Of a DNA stretch of 64,000 nt, positions 48,160 to 59,685 are shown one piece after another. The stretch spans positions 1 to 64,000 of the forward strand of contig NZ_JAKRYL010000016.1 of NCBI RefSeq assembly GCF_023555415.1, read 5' to 3'. The notes under the pieces are model-generated. The model was not told where the DNA came from and searched no databases. It worked only from the letters and a program-made list of their open reading frames with translations. The stretch comes from Halalkalibacter alkaliphilus. Its GTDB lineage: Bacteria > Bacillota > Bacilli > Bacillales > Bacillaceae_D. How positions within the stretch are numbered: the first letter of the stretch is position 1; every line of letters starts with the position of its first letter. The position numbers and the translations under genes are program-made.

Positions 48160-49272
48160 TATTTGTTTCGTAGAATCTCGGATAATTAATTCGGAGTCAA
48201 TGACGATAGATTCAGCTGTGTCCCTCGCTTTTTTGTTCGAGCCCGTTACTGCTTTGACTATATCTAGTATCATCTTTGCAGCACTTTCGCCCATCTTACT
48301 TTTAGGATGTTGGATTGTCGTCAATTTAACTTCCGTAGCATTGGCCATAAAGGAATCATCAAATCCAACAATTGAAATATCTTCAGGAACTTGAAGATTT
48401 TTTTCTCGAATAACATCAAGCAGTCTAATTGCTAGTTCATCATTATAACAAACAATAGCAGTTGGTACGTCTTCACCTACCGATAACTTCTCCTGCAAAA
48501 ATTCAACTGGTTTCGTTGCTTTCTCTTCGGAGCTATAGATTACGATATTACTCGGATCAACGAAGACCCCATGCTCACGGTGTGCTTGAAGAAATCCCTT
48601 CATCCGTTTATTACCTTGTATATCATCCGTTTTGAAGAATCCAATAATATTGGTATGTCCCAATTCAATGAGATGCTTTGTTTGAATATAGCCACCCTTC
48701 TCATCATTCATCGTAATGCTAAGTGGATCTAATTCATCATAAAAAGCATTGATCATAATATATGGGATATTTTTTCTTTCTAAGTTTAGATAATAATTAA
48801 TATTTGGATTAAATAATGCACTTTTAGTTGGTTCAATAATAACTCCATCAAAGCGCTGTGTTAAAATTTTATTTAGTGCCTTTCGCTCGTTTTCATGATT
48901 ATTATTTGTGCTAAACAAACTAACATGATACCCGTGCTGACTGAGATAAGATTCCGCACCTCTAATAATAGAAGGAAAAATATAATCGGAAATGTACGTC
49001 GTGATAATCGCTATATTCTTTTGATTACTCGCATTCATACTTGTTTCAACTTCTGACCGATCTACACAAAACGTCCCCGCACCCTGCTCTCGATATAACC
49101 ATCCTTGGGTGACGAGCTCACCAATAGCAACGCGGACTGTATGTCGACTGACGTCAAATTGTTTCATCAATTCACTTTCTGAATAAATCTTTTGATGAGG
49201 TTGGAACGTGCCGTCAAGTATTTTAGACATAATCGCTTGTTTTACGATATTGTATTTTGTTTCGATATTCAT
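48151..49272 (-). CDS. araR: AraR arabinose repressor (GntR-LacI chimera)
   Basis: A 373-residue repressor with an N-terminal GntR winged helix (KYNIVKQAIMSKILDGTF, YSESELMKQFDVSRHTVRVAIGELVTQGWLYREQGAGTF) and a C-terminal LacI-type effector domain (~95-373, IAIITTYISDYIFPSIIRG, SIVGFDDSFMANATEVKLTTIQHPK). It binds ATTTGTACGTACAAAT-type boxes and releases with L-arabinose. Paired boxes lie before araB and araD. It follows araA on the same strand but a terminator separates them (49333-49375). Confidence 0.95.
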   Translation of the reverse strand: MNIETKYNIVKQAIMSKILDGTFQPHQKIYSESELMKQFDVSRHTVRVAIGELVTQGWLYREQGAGTFCVDRSEVETSMNASNQKNIAIITTYISDYIFPSIIRGAESYLSQHGYHVSLFSTNNNHENERKALNKILTQRFDGVIIEPTKSALFNPNINYYLNLERKNIPYIMINAFYDELDPLSITMNDEKGGYIQTKHLIELGHTNIIGFFKTDDIQGNKRMKGFLQAHREHGVFVDPSNIVIYSSEEKATKPVEFLQEKLSVGEDVPTAIVCYNDELAIRLLDVIREKNLQVPEDISIVGFDDSFMANATEVKLTTIQHPKSKMGESAAKMILDIVKAVTGSNKKARDTAESIVIDSELIIRDSTKQINK

Positions 49273-49332
49273 TCACCTCCATAACACGCTGCAGCTTCTC
49301 CATTATAAACGGAACCTAATACTTAGGGAAAG

Positions 49333-49375
49333 AATAAAAAGGAAGTAGAGATTTAATCTCTTAAACCTCTACTTC
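49333..49375 (-). terminator. Terminator of araA
   Basis: GAAGTAGAG (49342-49350) and CTCTACTTC (49367-49375) pair perfectly, followed by CTTTTTATTC on the minus strand. Confidence 0.85.
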
Positions 49376-49382
49376 ATTGATG

Positions 49383-50870
49383 CTATCTTCTCCAAATTGC
49401 TTCATTCCACTTTAATTCATTGCGAAATTGTCTTACTTTCGTATCCTTATCGATGACAACTACTTCTATTTTTGCCATATCAGCAAAGTCGTATAATTGT
49501 TCTGTCGTTACATCAAAAGAAAATACCGTGTGGTGTGCACCACCAGCATAGATCCAAGCTTCTGTAGCTTCACTTAATGATGGTTGCGGCTTCCACAATA
49601 CTTTAGCTACTGGTAAATTTGGTGTCTCAATCGTTGGCTGTTCAGCTTTAACTTCATTAATTACAAGACGGTATCTACCACCTAGTTCTATAAGTGAAGC
49701 ATTTACTGCATCGCCACCTCTACCATCAAATACTAGGCGTGCCGGATCCTCTTTTCCACCGATACCTAGAGGGTTAACAACAATTTTAGGTTTAGTAGCA
49801 GTTACAGTCGGACAAATTTCAAGCATATGTGAACCGAGAATCATTTCATTACCAGGCTCTAAGTGGTACGTATAATCTTCCATAAAAGAAGTTCCTTTAT
49901 TACCAGAAATAATTTTCATAAGGCGTAGTAATGCAGCTGTTCTCCAGTCACCTTCACCGGCAAATCCATATCCTTCTGCCATTAGACGTTGTGCAGCTAA
50001 TCCTGGAAGTTGCTTCATTCCATGTAAATCTTCAAAATTTGTAGTGAATGCGTTGTAATTTCCTTTAGACAAGAATGCTTTTAAACCTAACTCAATACGT
50101 CCTTGCTCAAGGATAGAGTCTCTAACCGCTCCTGGTTCACTCGCTTCTGCTGGGAGATCATATAATTCACTATACTCTTTATAAAGTATATCTAGATCTT
50201 CATCCGTTACTTTGTTCATCTCTTCAACTAGATCACCAATACCATAATAATCTACTGTCCATCCAAATTTAATTTGTGCTTCTATTTTATCTCCATCAGT
50301 TACCGCAACGTTTCTCATGTTATCACCGAAACGAGCAACGCGAATGTTCGGACCTTCTGTCACACCTACAGCGGTTTTCATCCATCTAGCTAATTTTGAA
50401 GTTACATCTTTGCTTTGCCAATGTCCAACTATCACTTTTCTTGAAACATCCATACGAGTTCCAATAAATCCGTACTCTCTGTCACCATGAGCTGCTTGGT
50501 TCAAGTTCATAAAGTCCATGTCGATATCATCCCATGGGATATCGCGGTTAAATTGAGTATGCAGGTGAAGCAATGGTTTTTGTAGAGCAGTTAACCCTCC
50601 GATCCACATTTTTGCAGGAGAGAAAGTGTGCATCCAAGTAATTACACCCGCACAATTTTCATCTGCATTTGCCTCAATGGCTAGTTTCTTAATTTCATCT
50701 GCTGTTTTAACAACAGACTTGAATACTATATTAAAAGGAAGGTCTCCTTCTTTATTTAACCCTTCTACAACTTCCTGTGAATTGTTTGCTACTGCTCGTA
50801 ATGGCTCTTCCCCGTATAAGTTTTGACTTCCAGTAACAAACCAAAATTCATAAGGTCTTGTTTGTAACAT
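49383..50870 (-). CDS. araA: L-arabinose isomerase
   Basis: A 495-residue isomerase of L-arabinose to L-ribulose, matching the AraA family along its length: YEFWFVTGSQNLYGEE at the N-terminus, TWMHTFSPAKMWIGGL, GDGDWRTAALLRLMK-like EGDWRTAALLRLMK, FMEDYTYHLEPGNEMILGSHMLEICP (metal ligands Glu and His) and HHTVFS. ATG follows AGGGGGAATTC. Third step of the AraR regulon here, behind araD. Confidence 0.97.
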   Translation of the reverse strand: MLQTRPYEFWFVTGSQNLYGEEPLRAVANNSQEVVEGLNKEGDLPFNIVFKSVVKTADEIKKLAIEANADENCAGVITWMHTFSPAKMWIGGLTALQKPLLHLHTQFNRDIPWDDIDMDFMNLNQAAHGDREYGFIGTRMDVSRKVIVGHWQSKDVTSKLARWMKTAVGVTEGPNIRVARFGDNMRNVAVTDGDKIEAQIKFGWTVDYYGIGDLVEEMNKVTDEDLDILYKEYSELYDLPAEASEPGAVRDSILEQGRIELGLKAFLSKGNYNAFTTNFEDLHGMKQLPGLAAQRLMAEGYGFAGEGDWRTAALLRLMKIISGNKGTSFMEDYTYHLEPGNEMILGSHMLEICPTVTATKPKIVVNPLGIGGKEDPARLVFDGRGGDAVNASLIELGGRYRLVINEVKAEQPTIETPNLPVAKVLWKPQPSLSEATEAWIYAGGAHHTVFSFDVTTEQLYDFADMAKIEVVVIDKDTKVRQFRNELKWNEAIWRR

Positions 50871-50967
50871 TTGAATTCCCCCTAAAATTTATTATAGAAT
50901 CATTGCTTAAGTACAATTGTTTCAAGACATAATAGGCTTCGTTCGAAATCGGCGTATGCATATTTAA

Positions 50968-51675
50968 TTACTTAATTCTCTCCGATTGCATCTGCCCATA
51001 ATATGCATTTCCACCATGCTTTCTTAAATAGTGTTTATCTAACAACGCTTGATCCATCGTTTGGATTTCCGGGTTAATTTGATATGTGTGAAAATTCATT
51101 TTCGCTACTTCTTCTAAAACAACCGCGTTATGCACTGCTTCATTTGGATCTTTCCCCCAATTGAATGGAGCATGACTATGTACTAGTACACTAGGAATCT
51201 GCATAGGGTCAATTCCCTCAAATGTTTCGACTATGACATTCCCAGTTTCCAGTTCATATTCACCTTGTATCTCTGCTTCTGTCATTCTTCTCGTACAAGG
51301 TACGGTACCGTAAAAATAATCCGCTTGCGTTGTTCCTAATGAGTGAATGGGTTTACCCGCTTGGGCCCAGCCTGTCGCCCAAGGAGAATGTGTATGAACA
51401 ATCCCCCCAATGTCAGGAAAGTTGCGATAAAGAACTAGATGTGTAGGTGTATCAGATGAAGGTTTTAAATCACCTTCCACAATATTTCCCTCTAAATCTA
51501 GTACGACCAAATCCTCTATAGTCAACTCCTCATAAGGAACTCCACTTGGCTTAATAACCACTAAACCTGCCTCTTTATTGATACCGCTTACATTCCCCCA
51601 AGTAAAAGTCACCAAACCATATTTAGGTAAAGCTAAATTCGCCTCTAACACCTGCTTCTTCAAGCTCTCTAACAT
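50968..51675 (-). CDS. araD: L-ribulose-5-phosphate 4-epimerase
   Basis: A ~235-residue class-II-aldolase-fold epimerase: [54 protein letters not shown] (metal His pair) and [10 protein letters not shown]. Converts L-ribulose-5-P to D-xylulose-5-P. Start at 51675 has AAAGGAG at a slightly long distance; the frame also opens at a TTG at 51702. Paired AraR boxes lie directly upstream, so araD-araA is a separate AraR-controlled unit. Confidence 0.96.
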   Translation of the reverse strand: MLESLKKQVLEANLALPKYGLVTFTWGNVSGINKEAGLVVIKPSGVPYEELTIEDLVVLDLEGNIVEGDLKPSSDTPTHLVLYRNFPDIGGIVHTHSPWATGWAQAGKPIHSLGTTQADYFYGTVPCTRRMTEAEIQGEYELETGNVIVETFEGIDPMQIPSVLVHSHAPFNWGKDPNEAVHNAVVLEEVAKMNFHTYQINPEIQTMDQALLDKHYLRKHGGNAYYGQMQSERIK

Positions 51676-51708
51676 TAGTTGTTCAGCTCTCCTTTCAACC
51701 AACTCGTA

Positions 51709-51723
51709 ACTTGTACGTATAAT
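51709..51723. promoter_or_regulatory. AraR box 1 (before araD)
   Basis: ACTTGTACGTATAAT fits the AraR operator ATTTGTACGTACAAT. It is 34 bp before the araD start and 43 bp from box 2. Confidence 0.85.
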
Positions 51724-51751
51724 TTACCTTTTATAATTAAATATTAACGCA

Positions 51752-51766
51752 ACTTGTACGTATAAT
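51752..51766. promoter_or_regulatory. AraR box 2 (before araD)
   Basis: ACTTGTACGTATAAT, identical in sequence to box 1 and in phase with it (43 bp, four turns), as in cooperatively bound AraR operators. Confidence 0.85.
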
Positions 51767-51870
51767 CAATAATTTTTTTTAAAGAAGAGAATATAGTTTG
51801 TCATGGTCGTCTGAGGAAAACGTAAGTGTTTGCACAGTCCAGCGGAACAAGCATTCAAATTCAAAATAGC

Positions 51871-51903
51871 AAAAAACGACAGGGATCACTCTCTCCCCTG
51901 TCG
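51871..51903 (-). terminator. Terminator of araB
   Basis: CGACAGGG (51877-51884) and CCCTGTCG (51896-51903) pair perfectly; TTTTTT follows on the minus strand. It makes araB monocistronic. Confidence 0.9.
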
Positions 51904-51909
51904 CGCTAT

Positions 51910-53508
51910 TTATTGATGATTTTCCACCGCCGCCCTTTCGATGGCAAGTCCACCCTTGTAACGTTCCATAAATCGCTCATAACCTTCAACATCTTTCGGG
52001 TCTGGAGATACCGTCTTCACTGCTTGACCTACAAATACGTTCTCGTTTAAATACTCTTCCAAAGTTTCTTTTTCCTTTTTGTTAATCATATACGATCCAA
52101 GTAGGGCAATCCCCCACGCTCCGCCTTCTCCTGCAGTTTCCATAACCGAAACAGAAACATTAAAAGCAGCGGCCAAAATGCCTTGTCCGACACCTTCAGT
52201 TTTAAATAATCCGCCATGACCTAATACTTCATCCAGTTTTACATTTTCTTCTTTCAGCAAAATATCCATACCTATTTTCATCGCTCCAAATGCTGTAAGT
52301 AAATGAACACGCATAAAATTAGCAAGATTGAAATTACTACTTGAAGAACGTACAAACAACGGACGTCCTTCTTCAAAGTGGGTCATATGTTCACCAGAAA
52401 GATAGCCGTAAGATAATAGGCCGCCGCCATCTGGATCTCCTTGAAGAGCTTGCTTAAATAAAGTTTCATATAACTTATTTGAGTCACCTTCGATACCTAT
52501 TGCAGCTAAAAATTCTTCAAATAACCCTACCCATGCATTCAAGTCTGAAGAACAGTTATTGGAGTGAGCCATCGCTACCAAATTTCCTGTTGGTGTGGTC
52601 ACAAGATCAATTTCAGGATAGACTTTGGACAAATCTTTCTCCAATACAACCATTGCAAATGCAGAAGTCCCGGCAGAAACATTACCAGTACGTTTCGCTA
52701 CACTGTTTGTAGCAACCATACCCGTTCCTGCGTCACCTTCTGGTGGACAAAGCGGAATACCCGCCTGCAGCTCTCCGGTAACATCCAGAAGTTTTGCCCC
52801 TTCTTCTGTAAGCACGCCGGCGTTTTCGCCCGCTACCAAAACGTTAGGAAGAATCTCCTCCAAGTTCCATGATAGGTTCTTAGGGTCAATCAATTCATTA
52901 AATTGATGGATCATTGTTTGATTATAGTTCTTCGTGTTCAAATCAATCGGAAAAACACCAGATGCTTCACCAACTCCCAAAACCTTCTGTCCTGTTAGTT
53001 TCCAATGAACATAACCAGCTAGTGTAGTAAGGAATTGAATGTTACTAATATGTTCTTCCTGATTCAAGATAGCTTGATACAAGTGAGCAATACTCCATCT
53101 TTGAGGAATTTGATAGTTAAATAGTTCTGTCAATTCTTTCGAAGCCCGTTCGGTAATATTGTTACGCCACGTACGAAAAGGCACTAAAAGTTCTTCATCT
53201 TCGTCAAACGCCATATAGCCATGCATCATTCCACTAAAACCAATTGCCCCAACTGTTTGTAAAGTGATGCCATACTGCTGTTTCACATCGTTAGCCATCT
53301 GTTGATAACTGTTTTGAACACCCTTCCAAACTTCCTCCACACTATATGTCCAAATATGATTCACATAGCTATTTTCCCAGACATGACTGCCAGTTGCGAT
53401 TGGTGTATGATCTTCACCAATAAGAACGGCTTTAATTCGAGTTGATCCAAGCTCTATTCCAAGTACTGTTTTCCCACTTTGAATTGCTTTTTTCACATCA
53501 AGACTCAT
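51910..53508 (-). CDS. araB: FGGY-family L-ribulokinase
   Basis: A 532-residue FGGY kinase: [16 protein letters not shown] (ATP site, residue ~16), [12 protein letters not shown], catalytic Asp region [15 protein letters not shown], and a C-terminal [20 protein letters not shown] with [15 protein letters not shown]. Phosphorylates L-ribulose. It is shorter than classical Bacillus AraB (~560 aa) and looks like the xylulokinase-like type of ribulokinase, but location with araD, araA, araR and two AraR boxes supports the role. Start ATG 53508 follows GGAGGAAAATTAT. Confidence 0.9.
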   Translation of the reverse strand: MSLDVKKAIQSGKTVLGIELGSTRIKAVLIGEDHTPIATGSHVWENSYVNHIWTYSVEEVWKGVQNSYQQMANDVKQQYGITLQTVGAIGFSGMMHGYMAFDEDEELLVPFRTWRNNITERASKELTELFNYQIPQRWSIAHLYQAILNQEEHISNIQFLTTLAGYVHWKLTGQKVLGVGEASGVFPIDLNTKNYNQTMIHQFNELIDPKNLSWNLEEILPNVLVAGENAGVLTEEGAKLLDVTGELQAGIPLCPPEGDAGTGMVATNSVAKRTGNVSAGTSAFAMVVLEKDLSKVYPEIDLVTTPTGNLVAMAHSNNCSSDLNAWVGLFEEFLAAIGIEGDSNKLYETLFKQALQGDPDGGGLLSYGYLSGEHMTHFEEGRPLFVRSSSSNFNLANFMRVHLLTAFGAMKIGMDILLKEENVKLDEVLGHGGLFKTEGVGQGILAAAFNVSVSVMETAGEGGAWGIALLGSYMINKKEKETLEEYLNENVFVGQAVKTVSPDPKDVEGYERFMERYKGGLAIERAAVENHQ

Positions 53509-53673
53509 ATAATTTTCCTCCAATAGATTCATAGTAATAACAAATTCGCAACCGCTTACATAATCCGTGTAATGAAACCACTTAGGTGATGTTATATCGA
53601 CCTATATTTCCCCATTAATCAAATTGACTAGCCTTAGATTATCAGCAAACCTTTTCTAAGAATGAATCGAAAA

Positions 53674-53688
53674 ATCTTGTACGTATAT
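53674..53688. promoter_or_regulatory. AraR box 3 (before araB)
   Basis: ATCTTGTACGTATAT, 166 bp before the araB start; partner of box 4. Confidence 0.75.
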
Positions 53689-53718
53689 ATATACGATTTC
53701 AACCTTCATAGTACTACA

Positions 53719-53733
53719 ACTGGTACGTACAAT
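53719..53733. promoter_or_regulatory. AraR box 4 (before araB)
   Basis: ACTGGTACGTACAAT, 45 bp from box 3. It completes a paired operator. Confidence 0.8.
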
Positions 53734-54170
53734 CAAGTGCAATCTTGTTGTGGAATGGGACAGCCTCCTCTCAGTCTTGTAAATCAATTAAGAGATCACC
53801 TGAATCATTCATTGCTACTAATTAATAAGCGTATCATGATATAAACTATACTATCTCTACCGCTTCATTCCCTTTCACATTCAAGGACAAAGTGATGAAT
53901 TAAATAAAGGGTTTTGTATATACATATAGAAAAGCTTAAAAGGAGATATATAAGTGAGAGAACTTGTGAACCTTTATTTCTATGAACCCCCGTAATTGGA
54001 AAACGTTCCTTTACAAAATTCTCATCCACGGTTCGCTCATTGAACAAAAGAAAACCCTTTCATAAACTACCCCTAAACATAGTAAACTATCATTCCAGCT
54101 ATAGTTTCTACTATGAAGGTGTTAACAAAGGCATTCTAAATGATATTTTTTTGAACATAAGTCATTCTTC
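53734..54170. other. Gene-free AT-rich stretch between araB and katG promoters
   Basis: I see no gene, RNA or clear repeat here; short open frames are unsupported by ribosome sites. Confidence 0.4.
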
Positions 54171-54198
54171 TTTACTTTAGCTGATATTTTATTATAAT
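54171..54198 (+). promoter_or_regulatory. SigA promoter of katG
   Basis: TTTACT (54171-54176), 16 bp, TATAAT (54193-54198); the -10 lies within the first PerR-like box. Confidence 0.6.
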
Positions 54199-54223
54199 GA
54201 TTACATAAGAATAATTATTGTAA
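54192..54223. promoter_or_regulatory. Two PerR-like boxes before katG
   Basis: TTATAATGATTACAT (54192-54206) matches 13 of 15 and GAATAATTATTGTAA (54209-54223) 12 of 15 positions of the Per box TTATAATNATTATAA. They overlap the -10 and the start point, a repressing position. Confidence 0.6.
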
Positions 54224-54294
54224 TTTAGTATGTATTTCTTACGACTAGTTGCATAATTATCTACTACTATATGTAGTTAAAAAAGGAGGAGTAA

Positions 54295-56508
<2,214 letters not shown>

Positions 56509-56517
56509 ATATGAGGA

Positions 56518-56550
56518 AACCGCCGTCGGGAGATTGACGGCGGTTTTTTT
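56518..56550 (+). terminator. Terminator of katG
   Basis: AACCGCCGTC and GACGGCGGTT pair perfectly, followed by TTTTTT, ~10 bp after the stop. Confidence 0.92.
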
Positions 56551-57015
56551 GTGATAGAAAACTAATATTAATTAAAACAGGGCTTATTCATGTAAAACAA
56601 TAATCGAATGTTTTCATTTTTGGGAATAACGTTCGATAAAAACAAACATTGACAATTCATATCTTTTACCTTTTATTCATTCAAAAGACTATCAAATAAA
56701 TACACTATCTAAATGCTTTTACGTTATAATTAACTATTACTAGTGATTGATTGTTAGGAGGACTTCGATTGGATTTTGTCGCGATAGATTTTGAAAGCGC
56801 CTGCCCACTGTTTTAAAGGACTGGATAGGCACCTTTTTTATGCATTTTTCACTTGCGACTCGTAACAACGTCCATTTCCTCATTCCACTTAAACGCGTTG
56901 TTTGTAGACTTCCATGAAGTTCTACCTCTTTTGAATTCAAGAATTAAACCTTTTTCCCAAGAATGACTACATTACTCTTCATTCTATCTAACTTAGCCAC
57001 TCCTTCCTCCAATAA
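56551..57015. other. Mostly gene-free stretch after katG
   Basis: Contains only the exonuclease-like remnant at 56769-56816; I recognise no other gene, although a T-rich stem-like segment at ~56820-56850 may be part of the same decay. Confidence 0.4.
56769..56816 (+). pseudogene. 15-codon remnant of a DnaQ-like exonuclease start
   Basis: TTAGGAGGACTTCG precedes a TTG-started frame reading (M)DFVAIDFESACPLF and then a stop. The FVAIDFE motif is the first catalytic block of DEDD-type 3'-5' exonucleases (the DnaQ/epsilon-like family), where the usual continuation is ET(A)N. Nothing recognisable follows, so this is an old gene fragment with its ribosome site. A short real peptide cannot be excluded but is unlikely. 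Confidence 0.4.
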
Positions 57016-57969
57016 TTACAAATTGATTTCGATACAGTTTGAATTCGCCCTTGAAACACAGGTCATCATCACATTCATTGACTTTTCTTCTTCACTTAAG
57101 AATGTATCCCTATGATCCACATCGCCACTTACCACTTCAACTTGGCAACTACCACAACCCCCAACCTTACAAGAATATGGTGCTTGAATTTGATTCTTTA
57201 ATAAAACATCTAGCAAGGTTTCTCCTTCAGGAATGAAGAGCTCCTGTTTTGATTTTGCTAGTTTTACTATAAAAGGTTGTTTTGGTCCTGCATCCTGTGC
57301 AGCAAATAACTCGAAATGAATGTTTTTCTTAGGGTAACCATACTCTTTTGCTTTTGTTGTAAATTGTGTAACCATTTCTTCAGGACCGCAAAAGTATACA
57401 TGACTACCCACTTTTTGTTCTTTCATCAACTCAGTATTCATGCGCTGATCTTCACTTGAAAAATAGAAATGAACGTTCTCTGAATAATGCTTCATTAAAA
57501 AATCATAAAAGGCACATAATTCTTTCGAACGAGCCGCATAATGAAGTTCAAACGATTTCCCTTTCCTTTTTAACTCAGCCATCATGGTTAGAAATGGTGT
57601 AATTCCAATACCCGCAGCTATAAAGATATGATGCTTCGCTGCAAAACTGAGCATGAAATGATTTTTTGGAAAGCTAATGTGAAGTTCGTTTCCAACTTTC
57701 ACATGATCATGCCAAAAGGTTGAACCACCTTTTGATTGTTCACTACGACGAATCGCAATGCTGTAACTATTTGTTACGAGCGGATCCGTCGTTAGTGAAT
57801 AAGAACGCTCAATAACCTCTTTATCTTTCTGAATGATCGTTGTTATGTGTGAACCCCCACTAAATTTCGGTAGGGAGTTCTCTTCAGTAGGAATCAAAGT
57901 GAATTTTTTAATAAATGGCGTTTCTTCTACAATTTCAGAAACCTCCACCTTAATTGCTTCCGTACTCAT
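57016..57969 (-). CDS. PDR/VanB-family reductase (FMN, NAD(P)H, C-terminal 2Fe-2S)
   Basis: A 317-residue phthalate-dioxygenase-reductase-type protein. It has an FMN-binding barrel (RSYSLT, residues ~55), an NAD(P) domain (FIAAGIGITPFLTMM, HYAARSKE) and a C-terminal plant-type 2Fe-2S domain with C-K-V-G-G-C-G-S-C (Cys at ~268-276) plus C at 306 (TCVSR). It passes electrons from NAD(P)H to an oxygenase, here almost certainly the heme N-demethylase in the next gene (21 bp away). Confidence 0.9.
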   Translation of the reverse strand: MSTEAIKVEVSEIVEETPFIKKFTLIPTEENSLPKFSGGSHITTIIQKDKEVIERSYSLTTDPLVTNSYSIAIRRSEQSKGGSTFWHDHVKVGNELHISFPKNHFMLSFAAKHHIFIAAGIGITPFLTMMAELKRKGKSFELHYAARSKELCAFYDFLMKHYSENVHFYFSSEDQRMNTELMKEQKVGSHVYFCGPEEMVTQFTTKAKEYGYPKKNIHFELFAAQDAGPKQPFIVKLAKSKQELFIPEGETLLDVLLKNQIQAPYSCKVGGCGSCQVEVVSGDVDHRDTFLSEEEKSMNVMMTCVSRANSNCIEINL

Positions 57970-57989
57970 GTGTGCCTCCTTCCTAGCAA

Positions 57990-58973
57990 TTACAAAGCCG
58001 CATTCATTCTCTTCAAGTAATTCGTTATCAATTCTTTATATGTTGAAAAGCCCTTATACTCTGCCATGTATTCAGGTAGATCAAGCAGTACCTTTTCAAA
58101 TCGTTCTGACCATTCTTTGTTTTTCACTAACTCTTTCATTGAAATTAAGTCCGTATGAATGCTAAATAGAATTCCATTGCTTAGTGGCAATCTAGTAAGA
58201 CGTTGATCTTCTACTCGCAAATGAACCATGTCTCCTACATTTTCAGGAGTGAGTTCAAATTTCTTCTTTCCCCATTCATCAAACGTTTCAGGAAAGGTTT
58301 CTAGTATGGGATCTAATGTAATCGTCCAATTGTATCTCGTAAATGGTCTCCCTACTTCCATTCGCAGCAGAAAGTTCCGAACTTTCGCAGCCAACCCACT
58401 CTCAGCAAAGTGGGGAACCGGTGAGTGAAATTCTAAGTAGGACATTCCCAAATCAAAGGCAATAGACCAGTTTGCAGGGAAACAGAGCTGTCCAGCATCC
58501 ATGTAAAGATCTCCGTCTCGTTGTCCCAAATAAATTAAATCCTCCTGCACATGTCTCCCTATAAAGTCTAAAGGCTCACATGCCAGACTTTTATCATCTC
58601 CTAAAATAAATGTTTCCTTCTCTTCTAATAAATGATTAAAAAACGTTATATGATCTCCTCTTTTTTTGAAGCTGAAATAGTTCGGGTATACAGAAACGAG
58701 TTCATTCATTAGCAACTCTAGAATTTCCCACTGCGCTTCCATCGAATGCTGAAAGGATTGAAAAGCTAGACTTGGCCTCTCAAGTAAGAGCTTTCTCTTT
58801 TTTGAAATTTCTTCATGATAATCAGGGGTAATTTCAATAACCTTTCCCGCTGTTAATGCTCTTGCATTATTTGAATATCGATAAGAATCTTCTTGAAATG
58901 GAAAAGGAAACCTTTCAATTAATGGTACTTGTGGAATCGTAGCTTCGATAGACCGTGCCGTTGATTCAGACAT
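57990..58973 (-). CDS. Heme-dependent oxidative N-demethylase (DUF3445)
   Basis: A 327-residue protein of the DUF3445/HODM family, whose PAS-like fold binds heme and removes methyl groups from secondary amines such as dimethylamine using O2. Family segments visible: RYSNNARALTAGKVIEI, LEFHSPVPHFAESGLAAKVRNFLLRMEVGRPFTRYNWTITLDP, and FSIHTDLISMKEL. It lies between DmmA-like and reductase genes, the same three-gene set as dimethylamine monooxygenase clusters. Length is typical. Substrate may be dimethylamine or another N-methyl compound. Confidence 0.85.
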   Translation of the reverse strand: MSESTARSIEATIPQVPLIERFPFPFQEDSYRYSNNARALTAGKVIEITPDYHEEISKKRKLLLERPSLAFQSFQHSMEAQWEILELLMNELVSVYPNYFSFKKRGDHITFFNHLLEEKETFILGDDKSLACEPLDFIGRHVQEDLIYLGQRDGDLYMDAGQLCFPANWSIAFDLGMSYLEFHSPVPHFAESGLAAKVRNFLLRMEVGRPFTRYNWTITLDPILETFPETFDEWGKKKFELTPENVGDMVHLRVEDQRLTRLPLSNGILFSIHTDLISMKELVKNKEWSERFEKVLLDLPEYMAEYKGFSTYKELITNYLKRMNAAL

Positions 58974-59008
58974 TTGTTTTTCCTCCCTACTTTTTAGTCA
59001 ATTGATTG

Positions 59009-59545
59009 TTAAATAACTAGATAACCTAAATATGCATCTATTCGACTGGAGTAATGGTTCGAAACATTCAAAGTACTTTGACACTGTTCACACATGATTT
59101 CATTTATCTGCTCATACATGTGATTTAGCTTTGAGCACTTGATACAATAGACGTTTTTTTCCTTTTCACCATATCCGATCCCATATAGATCTTCGTTCGT
59201 GAAACCTTGATTCAAGGCTGCCCTTTTTAGCTTATTAACCATTTTCCAGCTACCAAAGATGAAGAGCTTTGTTCCGATCTTCTGATTAGCCAAAAGAATA
59301 TTTATTTCATTTTTCCAAAACATCGTTATATACGTATTTGACTCTATTTCTTTCAACCTGTTTGTTACTAGATGTGATAAGATGGGTTGTTTATTTGTAA
59401 ATAACTGAAATGGAATGTTTTGTTCAATCGTTGCCTCCAGTAATTCAATTGAATCACTCATGTATTGTTCTTCTACAAATAGCAGAATTTTTTGACAGGG
59501 AGATAGCATATGAGTTACATCAATTGGATCTTTCACCTTATACAT
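59009..59545 (-). CDS. dmmA: DmmA-like dimethylamine-monooxygenase subunit
   Basis: A 178-residue protein whose C-terminal ~45 residues match the DmmA C-terminal domain: a zinc-ribbon-like pair CIKC..CEQC followed by NVSNHYSSRIDAYLGYLVI. The N-terminal part (KILLFVEEQYMSDSIELLE, FIFGSWKMVNKLKRAA) looks like a flavodoxin/NAD-domain half. The family is required with the heme subunit and a reductase for dimethylamine oxidation, though its exact role is unclear. First gene of the three-gene operon. Confidence 0.75.
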   Translation of the reverse strand: MYKVKDPIDVTHMLSPCQKILLFVEEQYMSDSIELLEATIEQNIPFQLFTNKQPILSHLVTNRLKEIESNTYITMFWKNEINILLANQKIGTKLFIFGSWKMVNKLKRAALNQGFTNEDLYGIGYGEKEKNVYCIKCSKLNHMYEQINEIMCEQCQSTLNVSNHYSSRIDAYLGYLVI

Positions 59546-59685
59546 TTATAAACCACCCTTTCGTTTTTCTCTAAATCTATCTTAGACAGAAAACGACCAA
59601 TTGTCCGCTCTTGTATTCTAAATAGTGGGATAACTTTATTTTTATCGTTATAAGATCTTCCATGTTGCGAAGAATATAAACCTTT

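Noticed and set aside
53865-54047. 60-codon minus-strand open frame in the katG upstream gap
   Set aside because: No ribosome site, no family match, and AT-rich composition like the surrounding non-coding DNA.
56740-56940. 66-codon minus-strand open frame after katG
   Set aside because: No ribosome site or known family; the plus strand here carries the exonuclease remnant instead.
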